Source of the DNA: Cladosporium sp. IMV 00045
Taxonomy: Eukaryota; Ascomycota; Dothideomycetes; Cladosporiales; Cladosporiaceae
Reading direction: 5' to 3'
Length of the DNA stretch: 64,000 bases
Assembly (NCBI GenBank): GCA_001931905.2
Contig: MSJI02000052.1
Span: 1-64,000 of the forward strand
In this document: positions 52,606 through 63,958 of the stretch, piece by piece
Position numbering within the stretch: position 1 is the first letter of the stretch
How the letters are laid out: every line of letters begins with the position of its first letter
Position numbers and translations under genes: made by a program
Notes under the pieces: model-generated
Databases searched by the model: none
What the model saw: the letters and a program-made list of their open reading frames with translations, nothing else
What the model was told of the DNA's origin: nothing

Positions 52606-54919
52606 ATGATATGTGAAATTTGCTATGGCATGCTGCGCGGCCACAAAGGTAGGAGGTGGAGGCGAACATATGAGCTTCATTTTGACCATCAAGCGAGCGG
52701 GATTGCGATTCGTGCGTCAGCCGTAGCAGGCTGCTGTTTCTGCAAAGTTTTGGCGGAGGTGCTGGAGAGCCAAGGTTGCTCGGTAGGCATCTTATTCCTT
52801 TCTCGAAAAGCTTTAATGAAGAAGACATGACTGACACAGCCTAGAGACGGGGGATAGACCCGCTTGCCACCACCCAAGCCTTTCTTTCTGAAGTGCCTCG
52901 TCGCCAAGGTCTCTACCGACTAGATTTCCGCCTTGGAGACTCAAGCCCTTTGGCTACGTTCTTTCTGGAGCAGCTTCGTGAGTAGCTTCACCAGCGTTGC
53001 TCCAACCATGATCCCTTGCTGATTCTACAGATGACGGTCCGGATGCTCGGGTGTACACACCGTCCACGGAGAACACTAGCTCCCAAGAAGTGCTCCAATT
53101 GGCACGGTCGTGGATCGCCACTTGTACTGGTCCAGAGCATTCCGGATGTCCGAATGAGTCGTTCGAGAGGTGCAATGGAGACTCAACAAGATACTACCCA
53201 ACGAGACTCATCAAGTTGCCGCCGTACCACTCGGAGCCGTACGGAGCGGAAAATATCCAGAAAATCGAAATCACATTGGTCCATACCAATGGTCAGCCTA
53301 ACCAGCCTCCCCAATCCGACACGATGAATGCAAATGGCATTCTGCAATCTCCGACCGGTAGCTCAGAAATCCAATTCGAGGCTTTCGGTCCATGGCAATA
53401 TGTCACGTTGAGCCACTGTTGGGGCACATCTCCCTTCCACAAATTGACGATTGACAATCTCGAGGCCTTCAAGAAAGGTGTGCCTCTCACCAAGCTGCCC
53501 AAATCTTTCCAGGAAGCAATCGATTTCGCTTCACGGCTGCGCAAAGATGTCAGGTACATCTGGATCGATGCCTTATGCATCATCCAAGACAGCGACGAAG
53601 ACTGGAAGAAGGAGAGTGTCAAGATGTATGACGTCTACCGCAACAGTTTCTGCAACATCTCGGCGACGCACGCATGTGACAATAGCGAGGGGCTGTACCG
53701 GAAGAGAGATCCGCAGCATCTCTGGGAAGATGAGATCAGATTGAATACAGAAGGGATACCAACATCATTCCCTCAGAGGAGTCGGCTGGGTGCTGAGCCG
53801 CTACTTCGCCGCTGTGGTATCTTGGATGCGACCTCTTGGGCTCGCACAATCGAGGACGCTTCAGTCAATGTTCGTGCTTGGGTTCTTCAAGAAAGACTGC
53901 TGGCGCCCAGGGTTTTAAACTTCGGTCGTCATCAGATAGCCTGGGAGTGCTGTCGCCTCGAAGCAACAGAGAGTCTGCCTTACGGTACTTCAGATCTGCA
54001 GGTCCAGGGTGGAATCGTTCTCGAAAAGACAAGCCTCAAATCGTCACTTCCTCGAGAGTACGGACCACGGTCTTTAGTGCCCGACTCCGAACATCTAGCC
54101 TGGCAAGCCCACGAATGCTGGAAGCGCATCATCGAACGCTATTCCACCACAAGCATCACCAAGGAGAGCGATCGTCTCATTGCTCTGGCAGGTATCGCCC
54201 AGATGATATCCAGACAGATTGGCAACAGAGTCTGGTACGTGGCGGGACTGTGGGAGAAATGGCTTGCTAGCCAGCTTCTCTGGCGGGTCAACAGCGCCTA
54301 CGCGGATGGGACTTATTCGTTTCCACAGCGCCGTACTAGGAACTACATCGCCCCAACATTCTCCTGGGCTTCGATTCTTGCAAAGCAGGGCGTTCGGTGT
54401 GGCGAGACCGTAAGAGAGGACCGCCTGCTTTTCTCGGTCAAACGCATCAACATACCGCAGAAGTCAGAGGAAGACCGTTTCAGCGTGATCGCGAGCGACG
54501 AAGCAGCCACTTACGTCGAGCTGAGCGGGCAGCTTGCAGCAATCAATCTCGTGAGAGGCAAAGGTTGCAGCACCAACAGGTATCGATGGAATTTGGCCAA
54601 CGGCGACTACAATCCGAAGAGAGATCTCTCGGGTCTGCACCTTGACAGCCCGGAAGATGATGCAGCTTTCTTTGGGGCAGCCCAAACCGGACTCTACTGC
54701 ATGCCGGCATACAGCAATTCCAAGGACTACACCATCTGTCTGATCTTGCGGCTCGTCAACCATAAAGAGTCGCCGCCTCGTTACAAGCGTGTGGGGCTGG
54801 CTATGGTGCCAGCGTATGAAGCCACGCAGCTTGCTCTGGAGAGAGCTAAGACCATGGGCCCATCATCGAGTGACGGAGAAAGAGGAGGGTGGCACAATGT
54901 GCATCTCAGGCTGTTCTGA
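52606..54919 (+). CDS. HET-domain protein (copy 2)
   Basis: Coding is join(52606..52782, 52845..52977, 53031..54919), 732 aa, with exon lengths identical to copy 1. The Cys/His N-terminus and all HET blocks (YVTLSHCWG, LPKSFQEAIDFASRL, RYIWIDALCIIQDSDEDW, NSFCNISATHA) are intact. Compared with copy 1, 22 residues differ within 172-267 (linker and start of the HET domain), only one within 104-171, and about 28 over the 465 residues after 267. The uneven pattern is unlike the other genes of the block. It is followed by the SIR2-like gene on the same strand. Confidence 0.9.
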
Positions 54920-55476
54920 GTTCCGGCGTCTCTTAGGCTCCTAGCATGTAGCGAGTGTGATCTAATGAGAAAGCATGTATGCAGGTGCTGTGAATCGGCT
55001 GCTTTTGCTTTTGTTTCATGAAAAAACAAATAGACCATCAAGCTTGAGGGCGTTGGTTGGAGGCTTGGGCGGTTGCGATAACACCATCGCACGACCGTGT
55101 TTCACGACATGTCTCGAGCGGTTCAATCATGCAAGCCTCCACAAAATACCTGCGAGCGTGAGCTTTACCGACGCCATGCATATTAGGCGAAGCGTCAGCT
55201 GTGTAAAGCGACTTGCAGATGAGAGAAAGATTGGCCTGGCCGCTCTGCAGGATAAGCGAAGGTAAGCAGTCGCCTGATTGCCTACAAACAGTCTCCGGTG
55301 AATGCAGCTGCGGGCAAATCGAAACAAAGCTGTCTTCGGTACAGCATTAACGTACCTTGGTCAATAAGAGCTGAACAAACCGATCATTCAATGTAACGCA
55401 AAGCTCAATCTACCATCACTCTCCCCATAATCCTTTTTGGTATCTGCTTGGCACATAGCAAGAGCATTCCTAAAAA
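54920..55476. other. Intergenic (copy 2) between HET and SIR2-like genes
   Basis: Equivalent of 38475-39007, with small indels. No gene supported. Confidence 0.5.
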
Positions 55477-58400
55477 ATGGAAACAGAGCACCCCAATATC
55501 ATCTCGCAAGCCTTCGAGACCGGGCTTTTGAAGGATGACGACCAGGAAAATCTCGGCTGGGCGTCCATGAAGGACGAAGTCAATTCAATTTTGGAGAAGT
55601 CTGAAAACCAAACAACATTGTTTCTCGGAGCTGCGGCTTCTTCTTTTAAGCCAACCTGCTTTCCAGCCTGGGATAAGTTCATAGAACTCATCTACACCTG
55701 TCAGATTGAGCAAGCTGTTTCTGAGCTTGAAGGCGATACGACGGGTCCGTATTTCACGGTTGATCCTGCCAGTGAGGAGGTTCGTGTGATTGACTAACTC
55801 TTGTCTCAGGATTTGAGGAATCTTTGAAGCGGAGCATTTCACAAGGCCTTGACTACTCCAACCCGCACAGAGTGCCGAATTACAAAGTCACCGAGACGCT
55901 TGCCCGCCGTCTCGGAAAGGACTACTTGCGTCTTCTGGAAGCTTTCAAGTCAAGGCAAGACGGCGATGGGTGGCTCATCAACCACGTGCACAAGTGGGCG
56001 GCCGAATGCTTGATGAGTGGAGGCGCCTTGTCCATCGTCACCACAAACTTCGACGACTGTATCGAGAGAGCATTGTCAGCTGCAGGCGCAAACTCGTACC
56101 TGCTCACCGGTGATCATCGCCAAGATGGTCTTGAGATCGAGCGCTTGCTCCAATCGACAAGCAAACGCCTGATACTGATCATCAGCGGCCCGAAAGCATG
56201 CCACTTTGCGCAGAACATGCTTCCTTGTCTAGGCAAGTCGGTGGGATTTCTGTACAAGCTCCATGGGTCATGCTACGCCCCCGATTCTTGCATCGACACA
56301 CGGCTTCAGAGGCAGCAGGGAATTCCCGCGTACTCTGTCGATATTCTCGATTTCCTCCTCGCGAGGAGTGTCTTCTTCGTCGTGGGGTTCAGTGGAGGTG
56401 ATCTGAACGACAACACAGACTACCTTCGCATGATCCACAACAAGCGCCAGGCGAAGCTTGTCTGGTTGCAATACAGAGGGGATTCGATCGAGCCTGGTGT
56501 GAAGAAATTGCTCGACGCCATGAAAGACGACACGAGTGTCGGCCAAGGCGCCAGTCGAGCAATCCTGCGTCGCGTGCATGGATCCATCACTGGCCAACGA
56601 GTGCGCTGGAATGAGGAGCCTTCCGAGTTCAAACAGCACGTCGTCGAGTGGTGTCGCGGCCTTGGGATTTCGTGGTGCAAGCTCGTTGTGCTTGATTTGC
56701 TGGAGCTTTGTGGTCAGAGAGAGGCACAGCGGGAGAAACTCCGGAGGCTGGGATTCGTCAAAAGCCATCGTCAAGATTGGAATGACATTGTTGAGTTGGT
56801 GAAGAAGTCGCCGGTTGAAGTTCAGCAGGTGAGTTGGAGAAGACCTGAAATCTTGAAAATGAAGTCTAAGCCGTGCTAATTACCACTAGCTTGCGAAAGC
56901 GACGGCATGCATGATGACAACTCGTCTGCTTCGTGGCTTCTTGGAAACACTTCAAAGTAGCGATCGTCCATCTAGCTTGACAACGCTCTTCGAAACACAG
57001 CGACTCGAAATTCGAGAGCAACACTTCGAAGCTGCAAGCAATTCCAACACCGCCCTTACGCATGCGCAGGATTGGGCACTCAGCGCCTTGTACGGCGTGT
57101 TGCTGTATTGTGCTGGCCAGGATCAAGCAGCCAAAGAGATCCTCTCGTATGCTCGTAATGCCGCTTACTTGGTGGGAGATCTACAATCGCATCAAATGGT
57201 AAGCGAACTGATCTCGGGTCTGCCTTTCGCCGCAAGACATTCGCCGGCCTCCTCTCCGACAAAGGCGCAGTATAAGCCGGACTCATCCATACTCGCCTTC
57301 TTGCCATCACTGGACAATGTCAGCGCTAAAGCCAACCAATACGGTATCCCTCCAGGACTGTTCGCCCGAGCCATGTTGCACAGGGCGATGCTTTTCGCTG
57401 ATCGCATTGCGGTGAGTTCGAATGTGCTCACCAATTCGGCTGTGTTCGTGAACGAAATCCTTTTCGGCGGCCGCGAAGAGCTTAGTAGTTTCTACCTCGA
57501 ATTCCTTCAGCCAGTCATCGTCTCAGATAATCCGAATGAAGCGCAGCCAATTCGGGCAATGCACCGCGCATCAAATTCCAGACTGGATTACATGTCCGAG
57601 AAAATGGCAGCGAGCCACATGGCCCAGATGGACAACTTTTACCTCGCCACCAGAGCGGACAACCGCTTTCTGTTCAATAAGATGTCTGATTTGGAGAGCA
57701 ACTATCGCCGCTGGATGCGGCGAGCTGCAACAACCGAGCGCGTTGAGACTCGGGATCATCTCTTAACCCAGTGGAGGAGCCGTGACATTCATTACGGCAG
57801 TGCTTCTGTTGTCATCGAGGCTGATGATGCGCTTGCAGCTGGCATGGTTGACACCATCTTAGAAGTTGTCGATCTCTTCACGAAGAACTTGAAAGGTCCG
57901 CTCACGCGATCGAAACTATACAGTGTGGCAGGGCTCTTCGTAAAAGTCGCAGACGACGAAGAAGCCATTCGCAAGAAACTGAGGGATGACATCGACCAGG
58001 CGTCTCTCGACACGCTCATTTCCGGTCGCCAGAAAATTCTCGAGCGACCATGGCTGTCTGGACCGATCTGTCATGAACTCTTCGATGTGCCCTATCGATA
58101 CAATCCGATGTTTCAGCAACTGATCAGTGGAGAATCATCGACGAGCATCGTGTTTCTCGAGCCTCACGAGGTGCCTTCCATGCAGTTCATGGCTAAGCTC
58201 GCGCGCCAGGATGTAGAACTGAACATGTATGACGGCGCCGTCACCGCGGGTGTGAGTGGGCAGGCATCGGCGATCCTTCTTGCGCAGGCATCAGAGGAGG
58301 ACATCACGATATGCCGCAAGGGCCTTGTTCCCTTACGTCAGAGAATTTTGGAGCATACCACGCTGGATGCCGAGAGCATGGAGATTCTGGTTGAACAATT

Positions 58401-58605
58401 GGGAGCGTTCAAGCGGGAGGCAGCTGATGCAGAAGACACAGCAATCACCATGCTTGCTGCGTTTGACGAGGATGCCAGGCGTATTTTGCTTGGATTCTTA
58501 GAGCATTGCACGTTCATCCTTCGCAAGGGAGAGCCGTTGGACCGGATGTACGAACAGCCAGAGCTCACGTTGCCGGGCGTGCTGAAGCTGGTGCGCGTGC
58601 ACTGA
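55477..58605 (+). CDS. SIR2-like (STALD/SIR2_2-type) NADase-domain protein, 1000 aa, copy 2
   Basis: Coding is join(55477..55744, 55810..56828, 56890..58605), 1000 aa, with exon and intron lengths the same as copy 1. The NAD-site residues are conserved: FLGAAASS, VTTNFDD, YKLHGS and GFSGGDLND. The first intron again has a weak donor (GTCCGT), with a GACTAAC branch point and CTCAG acceptor; failure to splice it would end the protein after 106 residues, as in copy 1. The helical C-terminal region is retained without indels. The gene is complete and shows no decay. Confidence 0.75.
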
Positions 58606-58737
58606 AATTTGTTTGTGTCAGGTTGTGCTCTATCTGTTGAACAAGAATGAAGGATGACTAGTTTCACGATTACTCAATATATCGATACATATATTTAGGG
58701 CAGCACTGAGATGATGTCGCAGGAGGCTGATGAGAGT

Positions 58738-58755
58738 GAAGTCGAAGTCGAAGTC
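58738..58755. repeat. GAAGTC microsatellite, three units (copy 2)
   Basis: Three perfect GAAGTC units in the mS45 upstream region; copy 1 has seven at the equivalent place (42270-42311). Confidence 0.95.
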
Positions 58756-58901
58756 GCCGCGGGAGTGCCGTGCCCTTTCCGGCTTGTGGAGCAACTCCAA
58801 TTTTGAGCGCCTCTCGCGTTGCTGCTCACTTCATCTCTCCTTGCTCCATTACACTTCTTCCATCCCAACCTTTTCCTTTCCTTGTTGTCATCACATTCAT
58901 A

Positions 58902-60328
58902 ATGCCTCCCCGCATACAGCCTACAAGGCTGTCGCTGCCTTCATCATGTCAATGCATTCGCACCCAATCCTCAATCCTCACCGAAGCATACCTCTATTCA
59001 CGCTCTTTCCACGCTTCTCCTCCCTCGCTTGAGGGCAACCTTGATGAGAAGAAGACCAGCGACAAGCGCCGGTCGACGAAGTTACGTCGCGACATGAAGG
59101 AATGGTTGGCGGGCCCTGGCTTCAAGTTTCGCAGACCGCGTCCTGACGGCACGAATTATCTCTCTGCTTATGACAGGACCGGCCAGCTCAAGCGTGCAGG
59201 CAGGGCCCGAGTCAACGCAGAGCTACCCACGCCCGCCGAGGTGGCGGCCACTGAAGAAAAGGTGCAGAGACAGGAAGTGGCGGAAGGCATTGATGAGGCA
59301 GAGCGGACTGAGAGGGCAGAAGCACGTGCCGCCGAACGTGCGAGGCAGGCCGCCAACGCCAGACGAACGCCCAAGGAAACGGCAGCAGATCTGCGCCCAT
59401 TTCCCTTGAACCACAATTTTAGGAGTCAGCCGGTCCTCTCGGAAGAGCTCAGAGACGAGCTCTACGGACAGGTAGTCGTCAGAGGCATGGACCTGCAGAG
59501 CGTGAGTGCAGCATACAGCGTGGATATGCGCCGAGTCGCTGCTGTCGTGCGGCTCAAGACCATCGAGAAGGAGTGGATTGAAAGTGTAAGTTTGACCAAC
59601 ACCACCCTCTCCCAACCACCCCACGTGCTGCCATTGTGATGATTTAAAATAAAAATCGATTAGTCTTTAAGACAAACACATGGTTACAAAATTTTGCATG
59701 CGAGCCTCTCTGATCCTGCAGCACAATAAACACGCTATTATTCGGTCACACACATGGAGATCAATGACTGACATTCTTGCAGGGTAAAAAGTTGGCCAAG
59801 CCTTATAACGACGCCGTTCTGGCCATGCTTCCACAGACAAACATGCCTGGGCCCAACCAGCCGGTAAACCGTCACGAAGGTATCAACGACGTCTCTGTCC
59901 ACCCAGCTACACGCAAACAAATTTTTCACCCCACTTCGGAGTCCCGGGTATTCACACGCGAGGATGCTGCCAAAGTCTTCTCTCCCACTCTTCTTCCCGT
60001 CGACCAGCGCATCCCTCATCCCGAGCTCGTACAGTTGGAACGCTGGAACCTCGAAGGTCTTTCGCGTGAGAAGCGCAACGAGAAATTTGTGCAGATGGAC
60101 GATGAAATGCGTGCTACCGCGGAAGAGAAGGAGAAGAGACGGAAGGAGTGGGAGGAGCGTACACAGAGAACCGTACCGGGCCGCCGCTGGGACTTCAAGT
60201 TCCAGGACATCTCTGTCGAGGATGTCGGCAAGGACGGTAGGAGCAGCAAGGGCGTCGGCCTCCGCTACGGCATGCCGCACACAGACCGGAAGAGAGGCGA
60301 ATATAAGATACCCGCCAGTGTTTCGTGA
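58902..60328 (+). CDS. Mitoribosomal small-subunit protein mS45 (Bot1/Mrps35-type), complete
   Basis: Predicted mitochondrial small-ribosomal-subunit protein of the eukaryotic mitochondrial regulator/Bot1 family. Coding is join(58902..59585, 59783..60328), 409 aa; the intron is 197 bp, clearly longer than others in the window, with a GTAAGT donor and TTGCAG acceptor. Seen: a mitochondrial presequence (about 1-40, SRSFHASPPS), KLRRDMKEWLAGPG, a charged Ala/Arg/Glu helix, then MDLQSVSAAYSVDMRRVAAVVRLK, a helix-turn-helix-like segment typical of the family, and a conserved second exon (EGLSREKRNEKFVQMDDE, PGRRWDFKFQDIS). The duplicated segment ends at 59470 within exon 1; sequence to the right is single copy. 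Confidence 0.82.
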
Positions 60329-60835
60329 AGAACACGAAACTGCTGTTATACAATACTTTATGAGGCGCGGATGTGATTGCGGCGTTCGAGCTGCGAAAGA
60401 TACCATTGTTACAATGTATGATTAGAATTACTGTACTGTATCTGTACGTGGACCGTACATTATCATGTCAAGATATCTATACCTATTTCATGATCCTGTT
60501 GATTAATCAACACAATCGCCGTCCTAAATTTACCCACCTCATGCAAGCCCATGCAGATTTGCAGAGGGCGAGGACTTTGGCTTTCTGCAGCACTACCCCA
60601 CCAGAGCTTATTATTGTATGCGATTGAGGGCCAGCGCCAACCCGCACATGACATCCTGACTTTCTTGTGAGTACAACCTGTCCGGTCACTCACAAGGCCA
60701 AATTCGCCCTGGGAGCCGTGATTTGTTCTTCATATCACTTTCTTTCGAAAAGTCTGACCGTCGTCGTCTCCATCAGTCATCTCACAGACCTGCTATGCCC
60801 GGTTTCGCTCACTGAACTGTCCCCAACAACCGATT
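60329..60835. other. Intergenic, no gene recognised
   Basis: 507 bp between two plus-strand genes; should hold the mS45 terminator and acyltransferase promoter. No supported frame or RNA. Confidence 0.5.
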
Positions 60836-61853
60836 ATGGCATTCACCACCGTCCTCGCATGGGTCTTTGGAAGTCCCATTGCAGTCTTCTTCACCACGCA
60901 AATCCTCTACGTCGTCGCCCAAGTCACCAAGAGCCAGCAGATCGACTACTACGCCCGCTGCGTCGCTTCCTTCACCGCCCTCCTCATCTGCGCAACCTAC
61001 GGCACCATCGCCTCGGCATGCTTGAACGTTGTTGGCTACGGTGGCTTGGGACAATGGACAACCGCGCGCAGCTTCAAGTGGACCATGCTGCTCTTCACGG
61101 GCGTTTGGTTTGAGATTGAAGACCCGGACGGCCTGCTGCACGGCGAGACTTGGGACAAGTTGAGGCCTGCTGTCTTGCTCGGCAACCACCAGACGGAGCT
61201 CGATGTCTTGTTCCTGGGACACTTATTCCCCAAGTACACCAGTGTGACGGCCAAGAAGAGTTTGATGTACACGCCCTTCCTGGGGTGGTTCAGTGGGTTG
61301 ACCCAGCGATCTCCATTCCGAGCGGTAACAAATCCTAACATTTTCTTCCCCCACAGTGGCCCTCAGCAAAACCGTCTTCATCGAACGCAAATCCCGCTCC
61401 CAAGCCGTCGCGGCCTTTGACCAAGCCGCCGAGAAAATGCACCGCAACCGGCAATCCGTCTACATCTTCCCCGAAGGCACGCGCAGCTACTACGACCACC
61501 CGGACCTGCTACCCTTCAAGAAGGGCGCTTTCCACCTCGCCGTGCAAGCCCAGGTGCCCATCGTGCCCATCGTGGTCGCGAACTACAGCAACGTCCTGGA
61601 CGTCAAGAGAAAGCTGTTCCGCCCCGGCACCATTCCTGTGAAAGTCGTGGCGCCGATTTCGACAAAGGGCAAGACGAAGGATGATGTCGATGCGCTGGTT
61701 GAGCAGACGAGGAATGTTATGCTGAAGGAGCTTAAGGCTATCACTGGCAAGGCGAGGGAGCAGGGTGTTGCGTTGAAGGAGGGCGAGAAGGTCAATGGTA
61801 CGGCGAAGAGTTCGGGTGTTGATCTTGATATTGCGGGTGGTAAGGAGCTTTGA
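60836..61853 (+). CDS. SLC1: 1-acyl-sn-glycerol-3-phosphate acyltransferase (AGPAT, Slc1-type)
   Basis: Predicted ER enzyme that acylates lysophosphatidic acid to phosphatidic acid in glycerolipid synthesis. Coding is join(60836..61292, 61357..61853), 317 aa; the 64 bp intron (GTGGGT donor, CCTAAC branch, CCACAG acceptor) joins FLGWF to MALSKTVFIERK. Seen: N-terminal membrane segments (about 1-25 and 45-65), the HX4D catalytic block NHQTELD with H118 and D123, the FIERK block, the FPEGTRSYYD phosphate-binding block near 190-199, and VPIVPIVVANY. All four acyltransferase motifs are present, and the length matches yeast Slc1. The C-terminal 60 residues are charged and variable. Confidence 0.92.
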
Positions 61854-62473
61854 GAGCATTGTTGCTTTTGGATCGTTAGATCGCGCGGTGTGAAACATGC
61901 TTAGATGTGTATATGTGTTATTGTTCACGAGGATGATAGATTGATAGCTAGATACCCAGAAATTAGAGCGTCTGCGTATATTTGATCGTTCTTAATGAGT
62001 ATTGAGATTGAGATTTCTACATTTTGTGCAAATAGTGGTGGGTTTTGGTGATGAACGACGAAAAAAATTCATGGCTGCCAGGAAATCGCCTGAATCGTTT
62101 CCTCTTCCGAACCACATGTAGTGTGTTATATTCATGGCTGGGTAAAACAGCACGGTTGTGAGACCCAGAATTCTATTGCTGGAAACGCTGCCAAACCGCA
62201 GCTTTCTCATTGTGCGAACGAAGGCATCAGCAACGCTCGTATTTCCTGCCCGGTAATTTACGTTAGACTCGAATGATGTTCTTCAGACCACTTAGACATT
62301 ATCGTTTACTGTTTCTCATGTTCAACACAGTCATGGCTCATCTCGAGTGCAGGTTACCTAGAAATCCCAACCCTAACCCTAAACCACTGGACCCTGACCA
62401 CATCAGATGGCTATAGAAGATTTCCAACCGAGCACTTGGGCGCATTCACATCACGACAAGAACACTGTACGTC
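61854..62473. other. Intergenic with telomere-like motif
   Basis: 620 bp between two plus-strand genes. It contains the short CCCTAA-type run listed next; no gene supported. Confidence 0.55.
62366..62384. repeat. Short interstitial telomere-like sequence (telobox)
   Basis: Reads CCCAACCCTAACCCTAAAC, about two and a half units of the TTAGGG telomere repeat complement, 90-110 bp upstream of the hydroxylase ATG. Its position suits a promoter telobox or a chance remnant. Confidence 0.6.
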
Positions 62474-63958
62474 ATGGCCAAATCAAAGAACAAGAGAAAG
62501 CAGCCCGATGCTTTGACCGCAGTCGCGCCCAAACGCCAAAAGGCCGGTCAGGAACCGATCACGCCTCCCCCGGACACCCAGGCGAAGACCATAGCCAGCA
62601 TTGGCCTTTGCGACGAAGACATCGAACTCGCAGTCGACACCCTCACAACCCTCGCCGCAAACCCAGCCGTGATCAAGACGAAGGCTTGCAAAGATCTGCG
62701 CACCACCGTGTATGAATTCAGCAAGGCATGCACGACCGGCCTCAATGCGACGTCGGAAGACACCAATCTCACAGCGAAGATCAGTGGAGCTCTGGCCGAT
62801 GGAAAGTATACAGAAGCGAGGATTCTGTTGGCGGAGATGGGAATCCGACGGCAGAAGCCTAAGTTGGGTGCGTTGTGCCGCTGGGTCAGGGACTTGGACG
62901 TTGTGAGTGGATTGGCGGAGCAGTTAGATGAAGATGGAAAGGCGAGGACTACCAGGGAAGAGGATGCTTTGCTGGTGCTGGACGCCGTACTGCGACTCAC
63001 AGGACCTACGGATCATGCGGTCGTGGAAATGGAGAAGTCGGCATCGATGTCACATTCGCTTCCGATCATTCCAAGGGAGACATGGAATCTCAGAGACGAG
63101 GCCCCTCGGAGGAAGGTCTACGACAGCGTTCTGGATCGCACAATCCTCTCCTCGACTCCCGCCAATCTGAATAACACCCTCAGCGTTCTTGAGACAACAC
63201 CAGGACCTCAGCGCAAGCCACCAAACCTCCACGCCGCCATCTTATACACATCACAAGATGACGCCATCCCCCTCTCAACAACCCCACCAAACACAACCTT
63301 CCACACCCACCCAGTCGTCCCCAACCTCCACCTCATCAAAGACGTCCTCTCCCCCGCCGAATGCGAAGCAATCATCGCCGCCGGCGAGACTGTAGGCTTC
63401 AAACCTGACGCGCCTATCACGGAAGAAGGCGAAGAATCCAGCATCCTCGCGCACAATTTCTACTGGATCGTCGACCCAGCTTTCAACGCAAAACTCTGGT
63501 CCCGCGTCTCACCCTTCGTCCCAAAGAAAGTCGCCGGCAAGAAAGTCCGCGGCCTCAACAGGAGGTTCAGAGTCTACCGCTACGTCCCTGGCGCCGAATA
63601 CCGCGCACACATCGATGGTGCGTGGCCGCCGTCCGGCATCTCATCTGAGGGCAAGTATGTCTACGACTCTTCGCCTGCGACGGGAAAGCAGTCTTCTCTC
63701 TTCACTTTCCTGGTGTACCTGAACGATGAGTTTGAGGCTGGCGAGACGAGTTTCTTCCTCCCCAGCTCAAGAGAGGGGAGTATGAACGCGTACTCTGTTA
63801 AACCCGTGCAAGGCAGCGTTGCTATGTTCCCTCATGGTGAAACGGAGGGTAGTTTGCTTCACGAAGGAACTGGTGTGAAAAAGGAGGGTGTCCCGACTGC
63901 CAAGTATGTCATCAGGACGGACGTTCTTTACGATGTCGAGGCTGGGATTGAGGCTTGA
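62474..63958 (+). CDS. 2-oxoglutarate/Fe(II) dioxygenase, prolyl 4-hydroxylase-like
   Basis: Predicted non-heme iron dioxygenase of the prolyl 4-hydroxylase superfamily; the substrate is unknown. A single 494-residue frame. Residues 1-40 are basic (KSKNKRKQP, PKRQK) and could direct it to the nucleus. Residues 45-220 are helical and of unknown function. The double-stranded beta-helix domain covers about 280-485: HLIKDVLSPAECEAII at its start, FRVYRYVPGAEYRAHIDG with iron ligands H379 and D381, TFLVYLNDEFEAGETSFF, the distal ligand H463 in LLHEGTG, and R481 in KYVIRTDVLY for 2-oxoglutarate. No intron or signal peptide is visible, which argues against a secreted collagen-type enzyme. Confidence 0.85.
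   Translation: MAKSKNKRKQPDALTAVAPKRQKAGQEPITPPPDTQAKTIASIGLCDEDIELAVDTLTTLAANPAVIKTKACKDLRTTVYEFSKACTTGLNATSEDTNLTAKISGALADGKYTEARILLAEMGIRRQKPKLGALCRWVRDLDVVSGLAEQLDEDGKARTTREEDALLVLDAVLRLTGPTDHAVVEMEKSASMSHSLPIIPRETWNLRDEAPRRKVYDSVLDRTILSSTPANLNNTLSVLETTPGPQRKPPNLHAAILYTSQDDAIPLSTTPPNTTFHTHPVVPNLHLIKDVLSPAECEAIIAAGETVGFKPDAPITEEGEESSILAHNFYWIVDPAFNAKLWSRVSPFVPKKVAGKKVRGLNRRFRVYRYVPGAEYRAHIDGAWPPSGISSEGKYVYDSSPATGKQSSLFTFLVYLNDEFEAGETSFFLPSSREGSMNAYSVKPVQGSVAMFPHGETEGSLLHEGTGVKKEGVPTAKYVIRTDVLYDVEAGIEA

Larger units (their letters stand above)
43049..59470 (+). repeat. Large duplicated segment, copy 2 (right)
   Basis: This 16,422 bp block is homologous to 25670-43028. It starts at the N gap and runs until TCTACGGACA at 59461-59470, after which mS45 continues into sequence that copy 1 lacks. 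It has a net loss of about 900 bp near 46295 relative to copy 1 and many small differences in intergenic sequence, while the Nudix, HET and SIR2-like genes keep identical coding lengths. Confidence 0.95.
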
